64,000 bases of DNA from Prosthecobacter sp. (GCA_017853885.1 JAFMIR010000001.1:1-64000), one strand, 5' to 3'. Shown: positions 46,031 to 55,598, counted from the stretch's first letter. Notes: generated by a model not told the origin, from the letters alone. Translations and numbers: made by a program.

Positions 46031-47149
46031 ATGAAATCCGCTCTTCTCTCTCTTCTGGCCTTATCGACCCTCACCGCGGCTCCAGTCGCTGTTTCTCCCT
46101 CACTGATTGAATCCCCACAGACGGGCGGTTTGGAGTTCAAGTCGCTCTCATCCATCAGTTTTGGGCCAAACGGCTTGCTGCTCGTCGCAGAGCCTGGCAC
46201 CGCGAGCGTGGTCGCCATTCAAACAGGAGATGTCGGTCCGGAGACAAAGGTATTGGAGAAGCCGGTGGCGGATATCGGCAGCGTGATCGCCGGCGGACTC
46301 GGTGCAAAAAAGGAGGACATCACGATCAAAGACCTCGCGGCGAATCCGGCAAGCGGTCGCGTATACCTCGCGGTACAGCGTCGCCCGGACAACGCGGTGC
46401 TCATCATCACCGTGGATGCAGCTGGCAAGGTGGCTCCGTTTGACACCGCGAACCTGCCGTGGGCCCGCATCACCCTGCCGGGTGGCACGGCCAGCAAGGT
46501 CACCCACATCACGGATGTGGCCTTCGATGGCACACGCGTCTTCGCCACCGGCACCTGCAACGAGGAATTTGCTTCTCGCATCTTCACGATTCCGGTGCCG
46601 ATCCAGCACGGCAGCAGCGCAAAGGTTTTCAGTGCAGAGACCTACCACGTGGCTCACCGAAAGTGGGAGACCAAGGCCCCGATTCAAAGCTTCATCCCGT
46701 ATTCTGAGAATGGCGAGACTTTTGTCGTGGGTGCTTTTGCCTGCACACCGGTGGCCAAGTTCAAGGTCGATGACCTGCAAAGCGGTGCCCAAGTCAAGGG
46801 AGTGAGTATGGTGGAACTCGGTAGCGGCAACCGGCCGCTCGATCTCTTCAGCTACACCGACAAGAGTGGCAAGGACTGGCTAGTGGTGCACACCCAGCGC
46901 TTTGCCAAAAACAGCTTTGGCCCCAGTCAAATGTGGGCGGCACGCATCAGCATGGACTATCTAAATGCTGCGCAGACCAATGAAAACGCGGCCCGCCGCG
47001 ACGACAAAAAAACCAAGGGCCCCGATGGCATCGAAATCGTCGATTCACTCTTTGGAGCGGTGCAGGCGGACAAGCTCGACAACACCCGAGCGATCATCCT
47101 GAAGGACAACAAAGGCACGCTGAGCTTGGAAGTGGCCACTTTGCCGTGA
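46031..47149 (+). CDS. Secreted beta-propeller protein, family unknown
   Basis: A 372-residue protein with signal peptide MKSALLSLLALSTLTAAP. Repeated beta-rich segments (FGPNGLLLVAEPGTASVVAIQTG, NPASGRVYLAVQRRPDN, TDVAFDGTRVFATG, RPLDLFSYTDKSGKDWLVV) indicate a propeller of NHL or lactonase type. No catalytic residue can be named. The longer frame to 45815 contains non-native sequence and overlaps the divergent VWA gene. It is followed after 25 nt by an Ig-like protein gene on the same strand. Confidence 0.8.
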   Translation: MKSALLSLLALSTLTAAPVAVSPSLIESPQTGGLEFKSLSSISFGPNGLLLVAEPGTASVVAIQTGDVGPETKVLEKPVADIGSVIAGGLGAKKEDITIKDLAANPASGRVYLAVQRRPDNAVLIITVDAAGKVAPFDTANLPWARITLPGGTASKVTHITDVAFDGTRVFATGTCNEEFASRIFTIPVPIQHGSSAKVFSAETYHVAHRKWETKAPIQSFIPYSENGETFVVGAFACTPVAKFKVDDLQSGAQVKGVSMVELGSGNRPLDLFSYTDKSGKDWLVVHTQRFAKNSFGPSQMWAARISMDYLNAAQTNENAARRDDKKTKGPDGIEIVDSLFGAVQADKLDNTRAIILKDNKGTLSLEVATLP

Positions 47150-47174
47150 AGAACCAAGGGATGAGAATTGAATC

Positions 47175-48245
47175 ATGAGAACGGAAGATGATCCATGGGC
47201 GGCGGCGGTATCCGCGACTGTCTCGCGCCAATTTTCCATTTTCAGTCTGATCGGCCTGCTCGCCTTTTCGCCACTACACGCTGACCCGCCACCCAGACTC
47301 CGCATCGAGCAAAAAGCTCTCTCTGTCATTGCATCATCCGTCGCCATTCAAGACATCATGGTGTTCCTCAAAGGTTCACCGGAACCTGTGTTTGGAGCCT
47401 TCCGGCATGGCATCTTTATCCCGGCAGCCCCATTTGTTCGCGGCCAGAGCTACAAAGTGAGGTTGAGCTTTGCCGATGGTTCCACGACGAGCCAAGAAAT
47501 GACTTTCGGAGAAGCCTCTCTTGCAAAGCCCACTGTCCACCTCTCCCCCGCCACTGGCCACATTCCAGCCAACACGCTGAAGCTGTATCTCGACTTCTCG
47601 GAACCGATGGAGCAGGGCGTGTTCCTGAGACATCTGATGTTGCAGAGGCGAAAAGGCGAGGAAGTCGTGGGAGCTTTCCGGGAGACAGAGCTGTGGTCGC
47701 CAGATGGAAAACGGCTCACCGTGCTGCTGCATCCAGGGCGGCAGAAGACGGGTGTGAACCTCCAAGTGGATGAAGGGCCGGTTTTACTGGCAGGAGAGCC
47801 TCACAGTCTTGTCGTCTCGGGGCAGTGGCGGTCCACCAGCGGCGTGCAGTTGGGCAAAGAGGTGGCTTTCAGGCTCGAAGCCATCGCCGCAGATCATAAC
47901 CCGCCCGATCCAACCCGCTGGCAGGTGCAGGTGCCAAAAGCCGCGACAATGCAACCGCTCGTGGTCATCACGGACGAACTGTTTGAGCCTCAAATCTTCC
48001 AGCGAGCACTCCAATTGCCCGAAGTGTCTGGCCAAGCCGAAGCCAGTGTCATCGAACAGAAGCGCCTCGAATGGCGTTTCAAGCCCGTGAAGCCGTGGCC
48101 GCCAGGCGAATATGAAGTCACCATCGATCCCGATCTCGAAGACTTGGCAGGTAACACGACGCAAGGACCCTTCGAAGTCAATTTGACCACCGCGAAAATG
48201 CCTGTGCGGTCGAGCAGCATTTCCTTCTGCGTGCCAGTGCGCTGA
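47175..48245 (+). CDS. Secreted protein with SbsA/Big_5-like Ig domains
   Basis: A 356-residue exported protein (signal segment ending near SPLHADP). The segment VHLSPATGHIPANTLKLYLDFSEPMEQGVFLRHL is typical of SbsA/Big_5-type Ig-like domains, and a second Ig-like region (GEYEVTIDPDLEDLAGNTTQGPFEV) closes the protein. Such domains bind other proteins or carbohydrates at the cell surface. It ends about 97 nt before the NagB-PIG-L fusion start and is probably in the same transcript as the propeller gene upstream. Confidence 0.8.
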   Translation: MRTEDDPWAAAVSATVSRQFSIFSLIGLLAFSPLHADPPPRLRIEQKALSVIASSVAIQDIMVFLKGSPEPVFGAFRHGIFIPAAPFVRGQSYKVRLSFADGSTTSQEMTFGEASLAKPTVHLSPATGHIPANTLKLYLDFSEPMEQGVFLRHLMLQRRKGEEVVGAFRETELWSPDGKRLTVLLHPGRQKTGVNLQVDEGPVLLAGEPHSLVVSGQWRSTSGVQLGKEVAFRLEAIAADHNPPDPTRWQVQVPKAATMQPLVVITDELFEPQIFQRALQLPEVSGQAEASVIEQKRLEWRFKPVKPWPPGEYEVTIDPDLEDLAGNTTQGPFEVNLTTAKMPVRSSSISFCVPVR

Positions 48246-48341
48246 TGAGGCGCATATTTTGCCTCTGCACACAGCGTGGAGTTGACCCCTGCCAAGGCCG
48301 GAGAACTGTATGCGCGTCTTTTTCCACCAACCACCGCCCTC

Positions 48342-50228
48342 ATGTCCATCCGCCCGCCCGCTGAAGCTTTCGAAAATGTCCCCACCGTGATCTTTACCGA
48401 CTCCGCCGCCGCCGCAAAGGCCTTGGCGCAAGAGGTGAAAGAGATCATCGCTACGAAAAACCAAGCCGGACAGCCTGCTGTGCTCGGCATGGCCACGGGC
48501 TCCACACCCGTACCGTTTTACCGCGAGCTGATCCGCCTGCACAAGGACGAGGGCCTGAGCTTCAAGAATGTTATCACCTTCAACCTCGATGAGTACTTCG
48601 GCCTCACGGCAGACCATCCAGAAAGCTACGCACGCTTCATGGCGGAGCAGCTCTTCGACCACATCGACATCCCGAAGGCGAACATCAACATCCCAAGCGG
48701 CACAGTTTCGAGTGATCAGGTCTTCAACCACTGCCGAGACTATGAGCAAAAGATCGATAGCGTGGGTGGCATCGATTTGCAGATCCTCGGCATCGGCCGC
48801 ACAGGCCATATCGGCTTCAACGAGCCCGGCTCGAGCCGTGACTCACTCACCCGCCGCATCACGCTGGACCGTGTGACACGTCAGGACGCGGCGAGTGACT
48901 TCCGCGGTGAACAGAACGTGCCGCACTTTGCCATCACGATGGGGGTCGGCACCATCCTGCGGGCGAAAAAGCTCGTGCTCATGGCCTGGGGTGAAAACAA
49001 AGCCAGCGTGGTAGCCAAGGCGGTCGAAGGTCCAATGACTGAGGCGGTTTCCGCCTCCTTCCTGCAAGACCATTCGGATGCACGTTTCTTCATCGACCAA
49101 GGTGCTTCACGCGAACTGACACGCATCAAGCTTCCTTGGCTGGTCGGGCCTGTCTTGTGGACACCACGTGAGACACGCCGTGCCATGGTGTGGCAGGCCT
49201 TCAAGACGAAGCGCCCGGTGTTGAAGCTCATCGACGAGCACTACAACGAGCACGGGCTCAGCGATCTGCTCTCGGAGCAAGGTCCGGCTTATCAGCTCAA
49301 CATCCGCATCTTCAACCAACTCCAACACACCATCACCGGCTGGCCCGGCGGCAAGCCCGACGAGGACGACACCTACCGCCCGGAGCGCGCGCGACCCTAT
49401 CCAAAACGCTGCCTAGTCTTCTCCCCCGAGCCGCAGGATGCCATCGTGGGCATGGGCGGCACGGTTGACCGCCTCATCGAGCAGGGCCACGACGTGCGCC
49501 TGATCTCGCTGACCTCCGGCAGCCTGCGCGTGCCGGACAGCGAGGCGGACAAGTTTGCGGAAACACTGCTGGAGCTGGCTTCAAACTCGGTGAAACCGGG
49601 CGATTGGAAGCCCCAGGTGAATTATGCGAAGCAAGCGCTTGGCCAACTGGAGGCGAAGGGCGAGTTCGGCGAGGACACGCCACTGCTACGCCAGCTCAAA
49701 GGTCTCATCCTGCGGGGCGAGTTGCGAGACGCAGCTCACGCGGTCGGTTTGAGCCACGACAAGGTGGTTTTTCTCGACCTGCCCTTCTACGAACAGGGTC
49801 GCTACCGCCGCTTCAAGAGCACGCAGACGGATGTCGATTCGATCAAGAAGCTGCTCTTGGAGCAAAAGCCGCATCAGATCTACCTCACTGGCGATGCGGC
49901 AGACCCGAGCAGTGTGAGCGGCATCACCTTCCGTCTCATCATGAACGCCCTGCAGGCCTGCGCGGCCGAAGAATTCGCCGGCGCGTGCAGCCTCTGGCTA
50001 TATCGCGGCAAGGAACGTGCGCTGGAGCCACATGAAATTGATATGGCCGTACCGATGAGCCCGCTGCAGCTCGAACGCAAAGCCAACGCACTCAACCGCT
50101 ACAGCGCCCTCAGCAGCCTCGAAAAAGAGGCGCCGGAAACCAATCGCGAAAACGCCCGCCAATACGACAAGCTCGGCCTCGCTGAATACGAGGCCATCGA
50201 GACCTTTCAGCGCTGGCGGAGGGCGTGA
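48342..50228 (+). CDS. Glucosamine-6-phosphate deaminase (NagB) fused to degenerate PIG-L domain
   Basis: A protein of about 628 residues. The N-terminal NagB domain (about 14-280) converts glucosamine-6-phosphate to fructose-6-phosphate plus ammonia; ATGSTP (51-56), NLDEYFGL with Asp83 and Glu84, and GIGRTGHIGFNEPG with His156 are all kept. The C-terminal region (about 355-610) aligns with the PIG-L/LmbE deacetylase fold, but the HPDD metal motif reads E363-P-Q365-D366 and the second motif (usually DPHGTH) reads DPSSVS at 521-526. The zinc ligands are therefore lost. A GTG at 48276 could add 22 residues. The fusion resembles those in Bacteroidetes. Confidence 0.92.
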   Translation: MSIRPPAEAFENVPTVIFTDSAAAAKALAQEVKEIIATKNQAGQPAVLGMATGSTPVPFYRELIRLHKDEGLSFKNVITFNLDEYFGLTADHPESYARFMAEQLFDHIDIPKANINIPSGTVSSDQVFNHCRDYEQKIDSVGGIDLQILGIGRTGHIGFNEPGSSRDSLTRRITLDRVTRQDAASDFRGEQNVPHFAITMGVGTILRAKKLVLMAWGENKASVVAKAVEGPMTEAVSASFLQDHSDARFFIDQGASRELTRIKLPWLVGPVLWTPRETRRAMVWQAFKTKRPVLKLIDEHYNEHGLSDLLSEQGPAYQLNIRIFNQLQHTITGWPGGKPDEDDTYRPERARPYPKRCLVFSPEPQDAIVGMGGTVDRLIEQGHDVRLISLTSGSLRVPDSEADKFAETLLELASNSVKPGDWKPQVNYAKQALGQLEAKGEFGEDTPLLRQLKGLILRGELRDAAHAVGLSHDKVVFLDLPFYEQGRYRRFKSTQTDVDSIKKLLLEQKPHQIYLTGDAADPSSVSGITFRLIMNALQACAAEEFAGACSLWLYRGKERALEPHEIDMAVPMSPLQLERKANALNRYSALSSLEKEAPETNRENARQYDKLGLAEYEAIETFQRWRRA

Positions 50229-50232
50229 ACCC

Positions 50233-51633
50233 TCACAGCCCAACGCTCCCGTAGCCTTGGCCTCGGGAGCACAGCCGATACAGGTGGGAATAGACTTCGT
50301 GAGCGGCAATGGTGCCAGATTTCGGGAAGGCCTCAAAGTCTCCAATCAGGACGGGCCAGTCAGCCATGTCGTCAGGAATGCGGCCGTGGCTTCCTTTGAC
50401 AAGCGTGGCGTCGAGTGGGATCACGTCCATAAGCATGCGGAAGCCGAGGCTCTTCTGAAGCAGTTTCAAGGCGATCTTGAGCTTGGGATACCGGATCTTG
50501 GGATCGATCAGGAGCTCAGCGGGGTCGTAACCACACTTCCGGTGAATGTCCACACAGCGGGCAAAGTCAGGAGCCTTGGTATCTTCCATCCAATAGTAGT
50601 AGGTAAACCAGCTTTTCGCGTCAGCGATGACGATGAAATCACCGCTGCGCTCATGATTGAGGCCTGCGAGGTGCTTTTCGACCTTCCCCAGCACCTGGGC
50701 GACGCCGGGCGTGGATTCGAGGACGCTTTTGACCTCCGCGAGCAGGCTGGAATCGTTCACATACACGTGAGCGACCTGATGATCGGCGATAGCAAAGGCC
50801 TTCGACCCGCCAAGATCGAGCGTTTCCAAACCAAGTTCATCCTTGATGGATAGCCAACCCTTGTCCCGAAAGACTCGATTGAGATGAACCGGTTGGGAGA
50901 CATCCGTGATGCCGTACTCCGATAGGAGCACGACTTGGATGTTCCGCTTCTCATAAAAGCGGATGAGGTCGTCCACAACATGGTCGATCTGCCGGAGATC
51001 TGGGCGGATTTGGTCCATGTCGAGACCCACGCGTTGCAAATTGTAGTCCAGATGCGGGAGGTAAACGAGACTGAGACTGGGCCAGTGCTTCTCCTCGATC
51101 CACTTGGCGCTCTCAGCGATCCAGATCGAGGATCGAATGTCGCTGCCGGGACCCCAAAAGCTGCGAAATGGGAAGGGGCCGAGGTCTTTTTTAATGCGTT
51201 CGCGCAGCGGCATGGGCTGCGTGTGAATATCGAAGACCTTGCGGCCGTCCGCCGGGTAGAGCGGCCGTGGCGTGATCGCAATGTCGGCGGTGGAATGCAT
51301 GTTGTACCACCAGAACAGCTTCGCGCAGGTAAATTGCGGCTCGATACGGCGCAGGGCCTCCCAGAGCTTTTCTCCTTGGACGAGCTGCTCCGGCTGTTTC
51401 CAGAAGCGATGTTCGGCATACTCGCGATCATACCAGCCATTGGCCACGGCACCATGATCGCGCGGCATTTTGCCCGTCAAATAGGTGGCTTGGGCTGTGC
51501 AAGTCACCGCAGGAAAGGCAGGCTCAATGGTTGCGATTCGATTCCGCTCCAAAAAAGCCCGGATCGCAGGCGTATGCTCGCCGATTAGCCTGCTGGTGAG
51601 GCCGACGACGTTCAGGATGGCGGTGCGTTGCAT
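50233..51633 (-). CDS. Alkaline-phosphatase-superfamily phosphodiesterase
   Basis: A 466-residue type I phosphodiesterase/nucleotide pyrophosphatase-like protein. The nucleophile Thr is in AVTCTAQATYLTG near residue 45. Metal ligands appear in LPHLDYNLQR, in EYGITDV and in DHQVAHVY further on. There is no signal peptide, so it should act in the cytoplasm. The substrate is unknown, and the family includes nucleotide and phosphonate hydrolases. Its stop lies 4 nt from that of the NagB fusion, to which it is convergent. Confidence 0.85.
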   Translation of the reverse strand: MQRTAILNVVGLTSRLIGEHTPAIRAFLERNRIATIEPAFPAVTCTAQATYLTGKMPRDHGAVANGWYDREYAEHRFWKQPEQLVQGEKLWEALRRIEPQFTCAKLFWWYNMHSTADIAITPRPLYPADGRKVFDIHTQPMPLRERIKKDLGPFPFRSFWGPGSDIRSSIWIAESAKWIEEKHWPSLSLVYLPHLDYNLQRVGLDMDQIRPDLRQIDHVVDDLIRFYEKRNIQVVLLSEYGITDVSQPVHLNRVFRDKGWLSIKDELGLETLDLGGSKAFAIADHQVAHVYVNDSSLLAEVKSVLESTPGVAQVLGKVEKHLAGLNHERSGDFIVIADAKSWFTYYYWMEDTKAPDFARCVDIHRKCGYDPAELLIDPKIRYPKLKIALKLLQKSLGFRMLMDVIPLDATLVKGSHGRIPDDMADWPVLIGDFEAFPKSGTIAAHEVYSHLYRLCSRGQGYGSVGL

Positions 51634-51704
51634 GATGATTCCGTTTTTTCACTTACCGGCTTGCCCACTTCCTTCAAGATCCTGCTGTGATACACAGGAT
51701 TTTT

Positions 51705-52091
51705 TCAATCTATAAAAGGAGCAATCGTGACATAAGCGACCTTGCAGGCGAGATGCAAGCACTGGTCCTGATTGAAGCTGGTGAAACCTTCCGCTTTGAG
51801 GATATCGATTAAAGCGTGAAGCACGAATTCGATGCAGGCAAGAAGCACGCAACCCGTAACCACCCAAACCGCGGCACCATGCAGCAGACAGTGAAAGACC
51901 ATGCAGACGATCCAGCTGCTCGGCGGCAGCGCCGGATCGCCCAACTGCATCAGATGGCGCCGGCTTTTGCAATGAGCGAGAAACTCCCCTTGTAGAGGGA
52001 AATCCATCAACGCATGTCCAGCCGCCAGCAGAAACAGAATTTGGGCCGCCGTGGCCCAGTCGGATGAGGGAAATGGCAGCAAACCTTCCAT
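51705..52091 (-). CDS. DUF3307 membrane protein
   Basis: A 128-residue protein with three or four predicted membrane segments. The GHALMDFPLQGEFLAHCK start and the DILKAEGFTSFNQDQCLHLACKV end match the DUF3307 family of small membrane proteins, whose function is unknown. It lies 22 nt downstream of a CNB-domain gene on the same strand and 71 nt upstream of the phosphodiesterase gene. Confidence 0.75.
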   Translation of the reverse strand: MEGLLPFPSSDWATAAQILFLLAAGHALMDFPLQGEFLAHCKSRRHLMQLGDPALPPSSWIVCMVFHCLLHGAAVWVVTGCVLLACIEFVLHALIDILKAEGFTSFNQDQCLHLACKVAYVTIAPFID

Positions 52092-52113
52092 GCCAAGCGT
52101 TCAGTTGGATGGA

Positions 52114-52572
52114 TCAGGCGCTGTAGAAGGAGGCGATTTTATCATTCACCGTTCGTAGGCGGTGAGCGATGGTGCGACCGACCCCAATCAGCAGCCAAGC
52201 CGCCGGACGAGGATACTCGTTGATATAAGCTTCAAGGCTCTGGCCATCAATGCGCCAGACTTGAGAAAATTCGACCGCTGTGACAGTGGCAGATGCCACG
52301 TTGGGATCGAGCAGATTGATCTCGCCGAGGGTTTCACCCTTTTGAACAGGTCCCAGAAGCACCTTGTGACCGCCGCGCATGGCAGTGGCGTGGAATTTAC
52401 CGGAGACGACAAAAAAGAGGCTGCTCTGCTGCATGCCCTCCTCGATGAGGTGCTGGCCAGGCTGAACTGGCAGAAATTCACCATAACCGCTGAGGATGTC
52501 ACGATCTTCATCGCCGAGCGGTTCGAGAATACCTTGGGCGGGCAGTTGCGGAGTGGTAAGAGGGCTGCTCAT
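52114..52572 (-). CDS. Stand-alone cyclic-nucleotide-binding domain protein, Arg lost
   Basis: A 152-residue protein that is a single CNB domain (about 15-140). The phosphate-binding cassette reads TLGEINLLDPNVASATVTA with Glu84 kept but the nucleotide-contacting Arg replaced by Ala93. Cyclic nucleotide binding is therefore doubtful. There is no DNA-binding domain. The start at 52572 is preferred over the upstream frame to 52671, which is low in complexity. It is divergent from the DoxX gene at 52796. Confidence 0.82.
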   Translation of the reverse strand: MSSPLTTPQLPAQGILEPLGDEDRDILSGYGEFLPVQPGQHLIEEGMQQSSLFFVVSGKFHATAMRGGHKVLLGPVQKGETLGEINLLDPNVASATVTAVEFSQVWRIDGQSLEAYINEYPRPAAWLLIGVGRTIAHRLRTVNDKIASFYSA

Positions 52573-52795
52573 GGATTGGGAGAGGGAATATGATGCCTTT
52601 GTAGGTGTTTCCGTCGGAAATGGCAAGCAAAGAGACTGCGGCGACTGGCCACAGCTTGGCGAGAGCGTCATTCTGTTGCTGGCTGAGCGTGGAATTTCCG
52701 CTGGATTTCAGCCCCTAACCCGCCAGAATCCGCGCCCTCACATCGTTCAGAATCTTCCTTTTTGGCATCTTATAACCCACACACGCCCTTCGACC

Positions 52796-53287
52796 ATGTC
52801 CGACAGCTCAACTGCTCCCAAATGCTGCTCCAACCTTGCCCCAGCTTACGCGCATCTGTTGCTGCGCCTCTGGATCGGCATGCGGCTCTTTATGGCCGGT
52901 GTAGACAAGTTCCGCTGGGGCAATGGGGAGACCACCACCTTCAGCTTCTCGAATTATACGGAGCTGAAGGCCCCACCGATCGCCAAGCTAATGGCCTCCA
53001 ACAGCTTCTTGCCTGAAGCCATGTGCAATGCATTTGCCAACTCGATCGGCTACGTGCTGCTCGTCGTGGGCGTGTGGACGGCTCTGGGTATCTTTACCGA
53101 ACTCGGCCTCCTAGCCGCAGGCGCCGTCTTCCTCATGCTCGGATTTGGCCTTGCCTGCCTCCCGGACGACACGGAACTCGTCGGCAACATCGGCGTTTCC
53201 GTCGCCATTGTGGCCCTCGCTTTGATGACCGCCCACGCGAAGAAATTCTCCCTCGACGGCATCTTGGGCAAGAAGAAGGCCGAATAA
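52796..53287 (+). CDS. DoxX family membrane protein (second copy)
   Basis: A 163-residue protein with four predicted membrane helices and the DoxX/DoxD-like pattern (LLLRLWIGMRLFMAGVDKF, TALGIFTELGLLAAGAVFLMLGFGLACL). A CC pair lies near the N-terminus (PKCCSNLAP). The start at 52796 is used because upstream sequence in the frame is non-native. It is followed by the Gfo/Idh/MocA gene after 61 nt. Function beyond the family assignment is not known. Confidence 0.85.
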   Translation: MSDSSTAPKCCSNLAPAYAHLLLRLWIGMRLFMAGVDKFRWGNGETTTFSFSNYTELKAPPIAKLMASNSFLPEAMCNAFANSIGYVLLVVGVWTALGIFTELGLLAAGAVFLMLGFGLACLPDDTELVGNIGVSVAIVALALMTAHAKKFSLDGILGKKKAE

Positions 53288-53348
53288 GCTTCCAGCGTGC
53301 CGTCACATGTCACGCACCTGTTTCTTCAACCTTCACGCGACACCCCGA

Positions 53349-54794
53349 ATGAGCACCACTTCTGCCCCCCTCTCTCGTTTCCTTGATCGCAGGGGCTTCC
53401 TGCGCACCACCGCCCTCACTGGCGGCGCCATCCACCTCGCGACCCGCAAATCCGCCATCGCCCAGCAAACTGCCGCCGGCCGCACCATCAAGTGTGCCCT
53501 CGTCGGCTGCGGTGCTCAAGGCAATGCCCTCCGCACGGCCTCTAAGGACGTGCCGGGCATCCAGTGGGTGGCCATGTGTGACATCTGGAAATTCTCCATC
53601 GCCAAGACCCGCGGTGGTTTCCTTGGTGAAAACAAACACCAGATCGACGGCGAAGTGAAGATCTACGACGACGTCGAGGCCATGCTCGAAAAGCAGCCCG
53701 AGATTGAGGCCGTCTTCATCGCCACTCCGGACTTTCTCCATGCTCCTCTCTCGCGTCTTTGCCTCTCCAAGGGCAAGCATGTGTATTGCGAAAAGATGAT
53801 GTCGAACAGCCTCGAAGGGGCTTTAGATATGGCGAAAGCGGGCAAAGAGTATCCGAACCAAGTCTTTCAGATTGGTCACCAGCGTCACTCGAACCCACGC
53901 TACATCAACCTGCGCGAGAACATCCTTAAAAAAGGCGTGCTGGGCCGTGTCACTCACTGCTACGCGCAGTGGAATCGTGGCGTCTCTGGTTCGCAACCGC
54001 AAGATGCGGTCAAGGGCTATGACATTCCCAACGACGTGCTCAACAAGTACGGTTACGGCAACATCTTCGAATTCCGCAACTGGCGTTATTTTGCCAAGTA
54101 TGGCGGCGGTCCGCTCTCGGATCTTGGGGCACACCAGATCGACATGTTCAACTGGATGTATGAGTCCAATCCCGTGTCCGTCATCGCCACCGGCGCAGTG
54201 GATTACTACGATGGCCTCGATGGTCGTCCGAAGTATGAACTGCCGGACAACATGATGTGCATTTACGAGTTCAACACCCCTGGCGGTGTGCTTCGCGCCT
54301 ACTACCAGGTGCTCACGACCACCGGTTCCCAAGGAGCCTACGAAAAGCACATGGGCGTAGGCGGCACTGCTATCATCTCCGAACTCGATACCAACGGCAA
54401 CCAGCTGTACGCCGAACCAGGCAATTCTTGGGAGGAAATCGCCCTTGGAGAGAATCCGCCGATCGTGAAACCACAGGACAAGGCGAAGAGCAAATTCTGG
54501 GAGCATCCGCGTGACTGGGAAAAGCCCAAACCACCCTCTTACGGCGCTGTGAGCATGGCCGATGTCCGCGAGTCCAAGGCCCTTTCGCAGTGGGATCTCG
54601 CCGTGAAGCTGCAACGCAAGCCGCACAGCCCGCATGTGCAGAACTTCATCGAAGCTGTGCAGATGAAAAAGCCCTCCCATCTCACCTGCCCGGTGGATAT
54701 GGCCTACAAATCCTGCGTCACCGTTCTCAAGGCCTACGAGGCTGCAAAGACGGGTGCCAAGTACCTATTCAAGCCCGAAGACTTCGCCATCTAA
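53349..54794 (+). CDS. Gfo/Idh/MocA family oxidoreductase, Tat-exported
   Basis: A 481-residue NAD(P)-dependent oxidoreductase with twin-arginine signal (LDRRGFLRTTALTGGAIHLATR), so exported. The Rossmann motif is CALVGCGAQGNAL near residue 48, followed by DIWKFSI. The conserved EKMMSNS (usually EKP) and the GPLSDLGAHQIDMFNWM block are typical. Exported Gfo/Idh proteins are abundant in planctomycetes and verrucomicrobia and act on sugars or sugar-derived compounds. It may be co-transcribed with the lipoprotein gene that follows 47 nt downstream. Confidence 0.93.
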   Translation: MSTTSAPLSRFLDRRGFLRTTALTGGAIHLATRKSAIAQQTAAGRTIKCALVGCGAQGNALRTASKDVPGIQWVAMCDIWKFSIAKTRGGFLGENKHQIDGEVKIYDDVEAMLEKQPEIEAVFIATPDFLHAPLSRLCLSKGKHVYCEKMMSNSLEGALDMAKAGKEYPNQVFQIGHQRHSNPRYINLRENILKKGVLGRVTHCYAQWNRGVSGSQPQDAVKGYDIPNDVLNKYGYGNIFEFRNWRYFAKYGGGPLSDLGAHQIDMFNWMYESNPVSVIATGAVDYYDGLDGRPKYELPDNMMCIYEFNTPGGVLRAYYQVLTTTGSQGAYEKHMGVGGTAIISELDTNGNQLYAEPGNSWEEIALGENPPIVKPQDKAKSKFWEHPRDWEKPKPPSYGAVSMADVRESKALSQWDLAVKLQRKPHSPHVQNFIEAVQMKKPSHLTCPVDMAYKSCVTVLKAYEAAKTGAKYLFKPEDFAI

Positions 54795-54841
54795 GGCCTC
54801 CATCATCCACCACTCTCATTCGTCATTCCCACTTCCCCCAC

Positions 54842-55576
54842 ATGAAAAACACACTGCACCTCCTCGGCGGCCTCACGATCGCCATCGCCCTTGCCGCCTG
54901 CGGCAAATCTGACAAGTCTGGTTCCTCCGCGGCTCCCGCCGCTGGCGCCGCCCCTGCCGCCGCCGCTCCTGCAGGTGACCAAGAAGAGATCAAACTCACC
55001 TTCCCCAAGGAAATGTTCATCGGCACGCCGGTCCCCACTGCACTGCCAAACCTCGAAAAGCCGGATCCCACCAAGGTCATCAAGAGCTTCTTGGCTCCAA
55101 AAGGCACCGTCAACGTGGCCAAGGGCAAGAAGGTCACCTCATCCGACACAGCCCCCATCATCGGGGATCTTACCCTCGTGACCGATGGCGATGCCGATGG
55201 TGCAGATGGCAACTTCGTTGAGCTCATGCCCGGCAAGCAGTGGGTCCAGATCGACCTCGAAAAAGCCCATGACATCTCCAAGATCGCCGTCTGGCACTAC
55301 CACAAGCAGGCCCAAGCCTACATCGATGTGCTGGTTCAGGTTTCCGATGATCCTGAGTTCAAGACCGGTGTCACCACCCTGTTCAACAGCGACCATGACG
55401 ACACCTCCGCCATGGGCAAGGGCAGCGACCCTGCTTACATCGAGACCAACCACGGCCGAGTCATCGACGCCAAAGGCTCCAAGGCCCGCTATGTGCGCCT
55501 CTGGAGCAATGGCAACACCGCCTCCGACATGAATCATTACTGCGAAGTGCAGGTCTTCGCCGTCCCCGCGAAGTAA
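54842..55576 (+). CDS. Discoidin-like (F5/8 type C) lipoprotein
   Basis: A 244-residue lipoprotein with signal LGGLTIAIALAAC (lipidated Cys about 20), an alanine- and glycine-rich linker (about 24-45) and a C-terminal discoidin/F5-8C-like carbohydrate-binding domain (about 85-240; VTSSDTAPIIGDLTLVTDGDADG, WVQIDLEKAHDISKIAVWHYH, RYVRLWSNGNT). A substrate-binding role is likely. The start is at 54842, 47 nt after the Gfo/Idh/MocA stop. The gene is followed by a strong intrinsic terminator. Confidence 0.88.
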   Translation: MKNTLHLLGGLTIAIALAACGKSDKSGSSAAPAAGAAPAAAAPAGDQEEIKLTFPKEMFIGTPVPTALPNLEKPDPTKVIKSFLAPKGTVNVAKGKKVTSSDTAPIIGDLTLVTDGDADGADGNFVELMPGKQWVQIDLEKAHDISKIAVWHYHKQAQAYIDVLVQVSDDPEFKTGVTTLFNSDHDDTSAMGKGSDPAYIETNHGRVIDAKGSKARYVRLWSNGNTASDMNHYCEVQVFAVPAK

Positions 55577-55598
55577 GTTCATTCTTCACAAAAGATCC

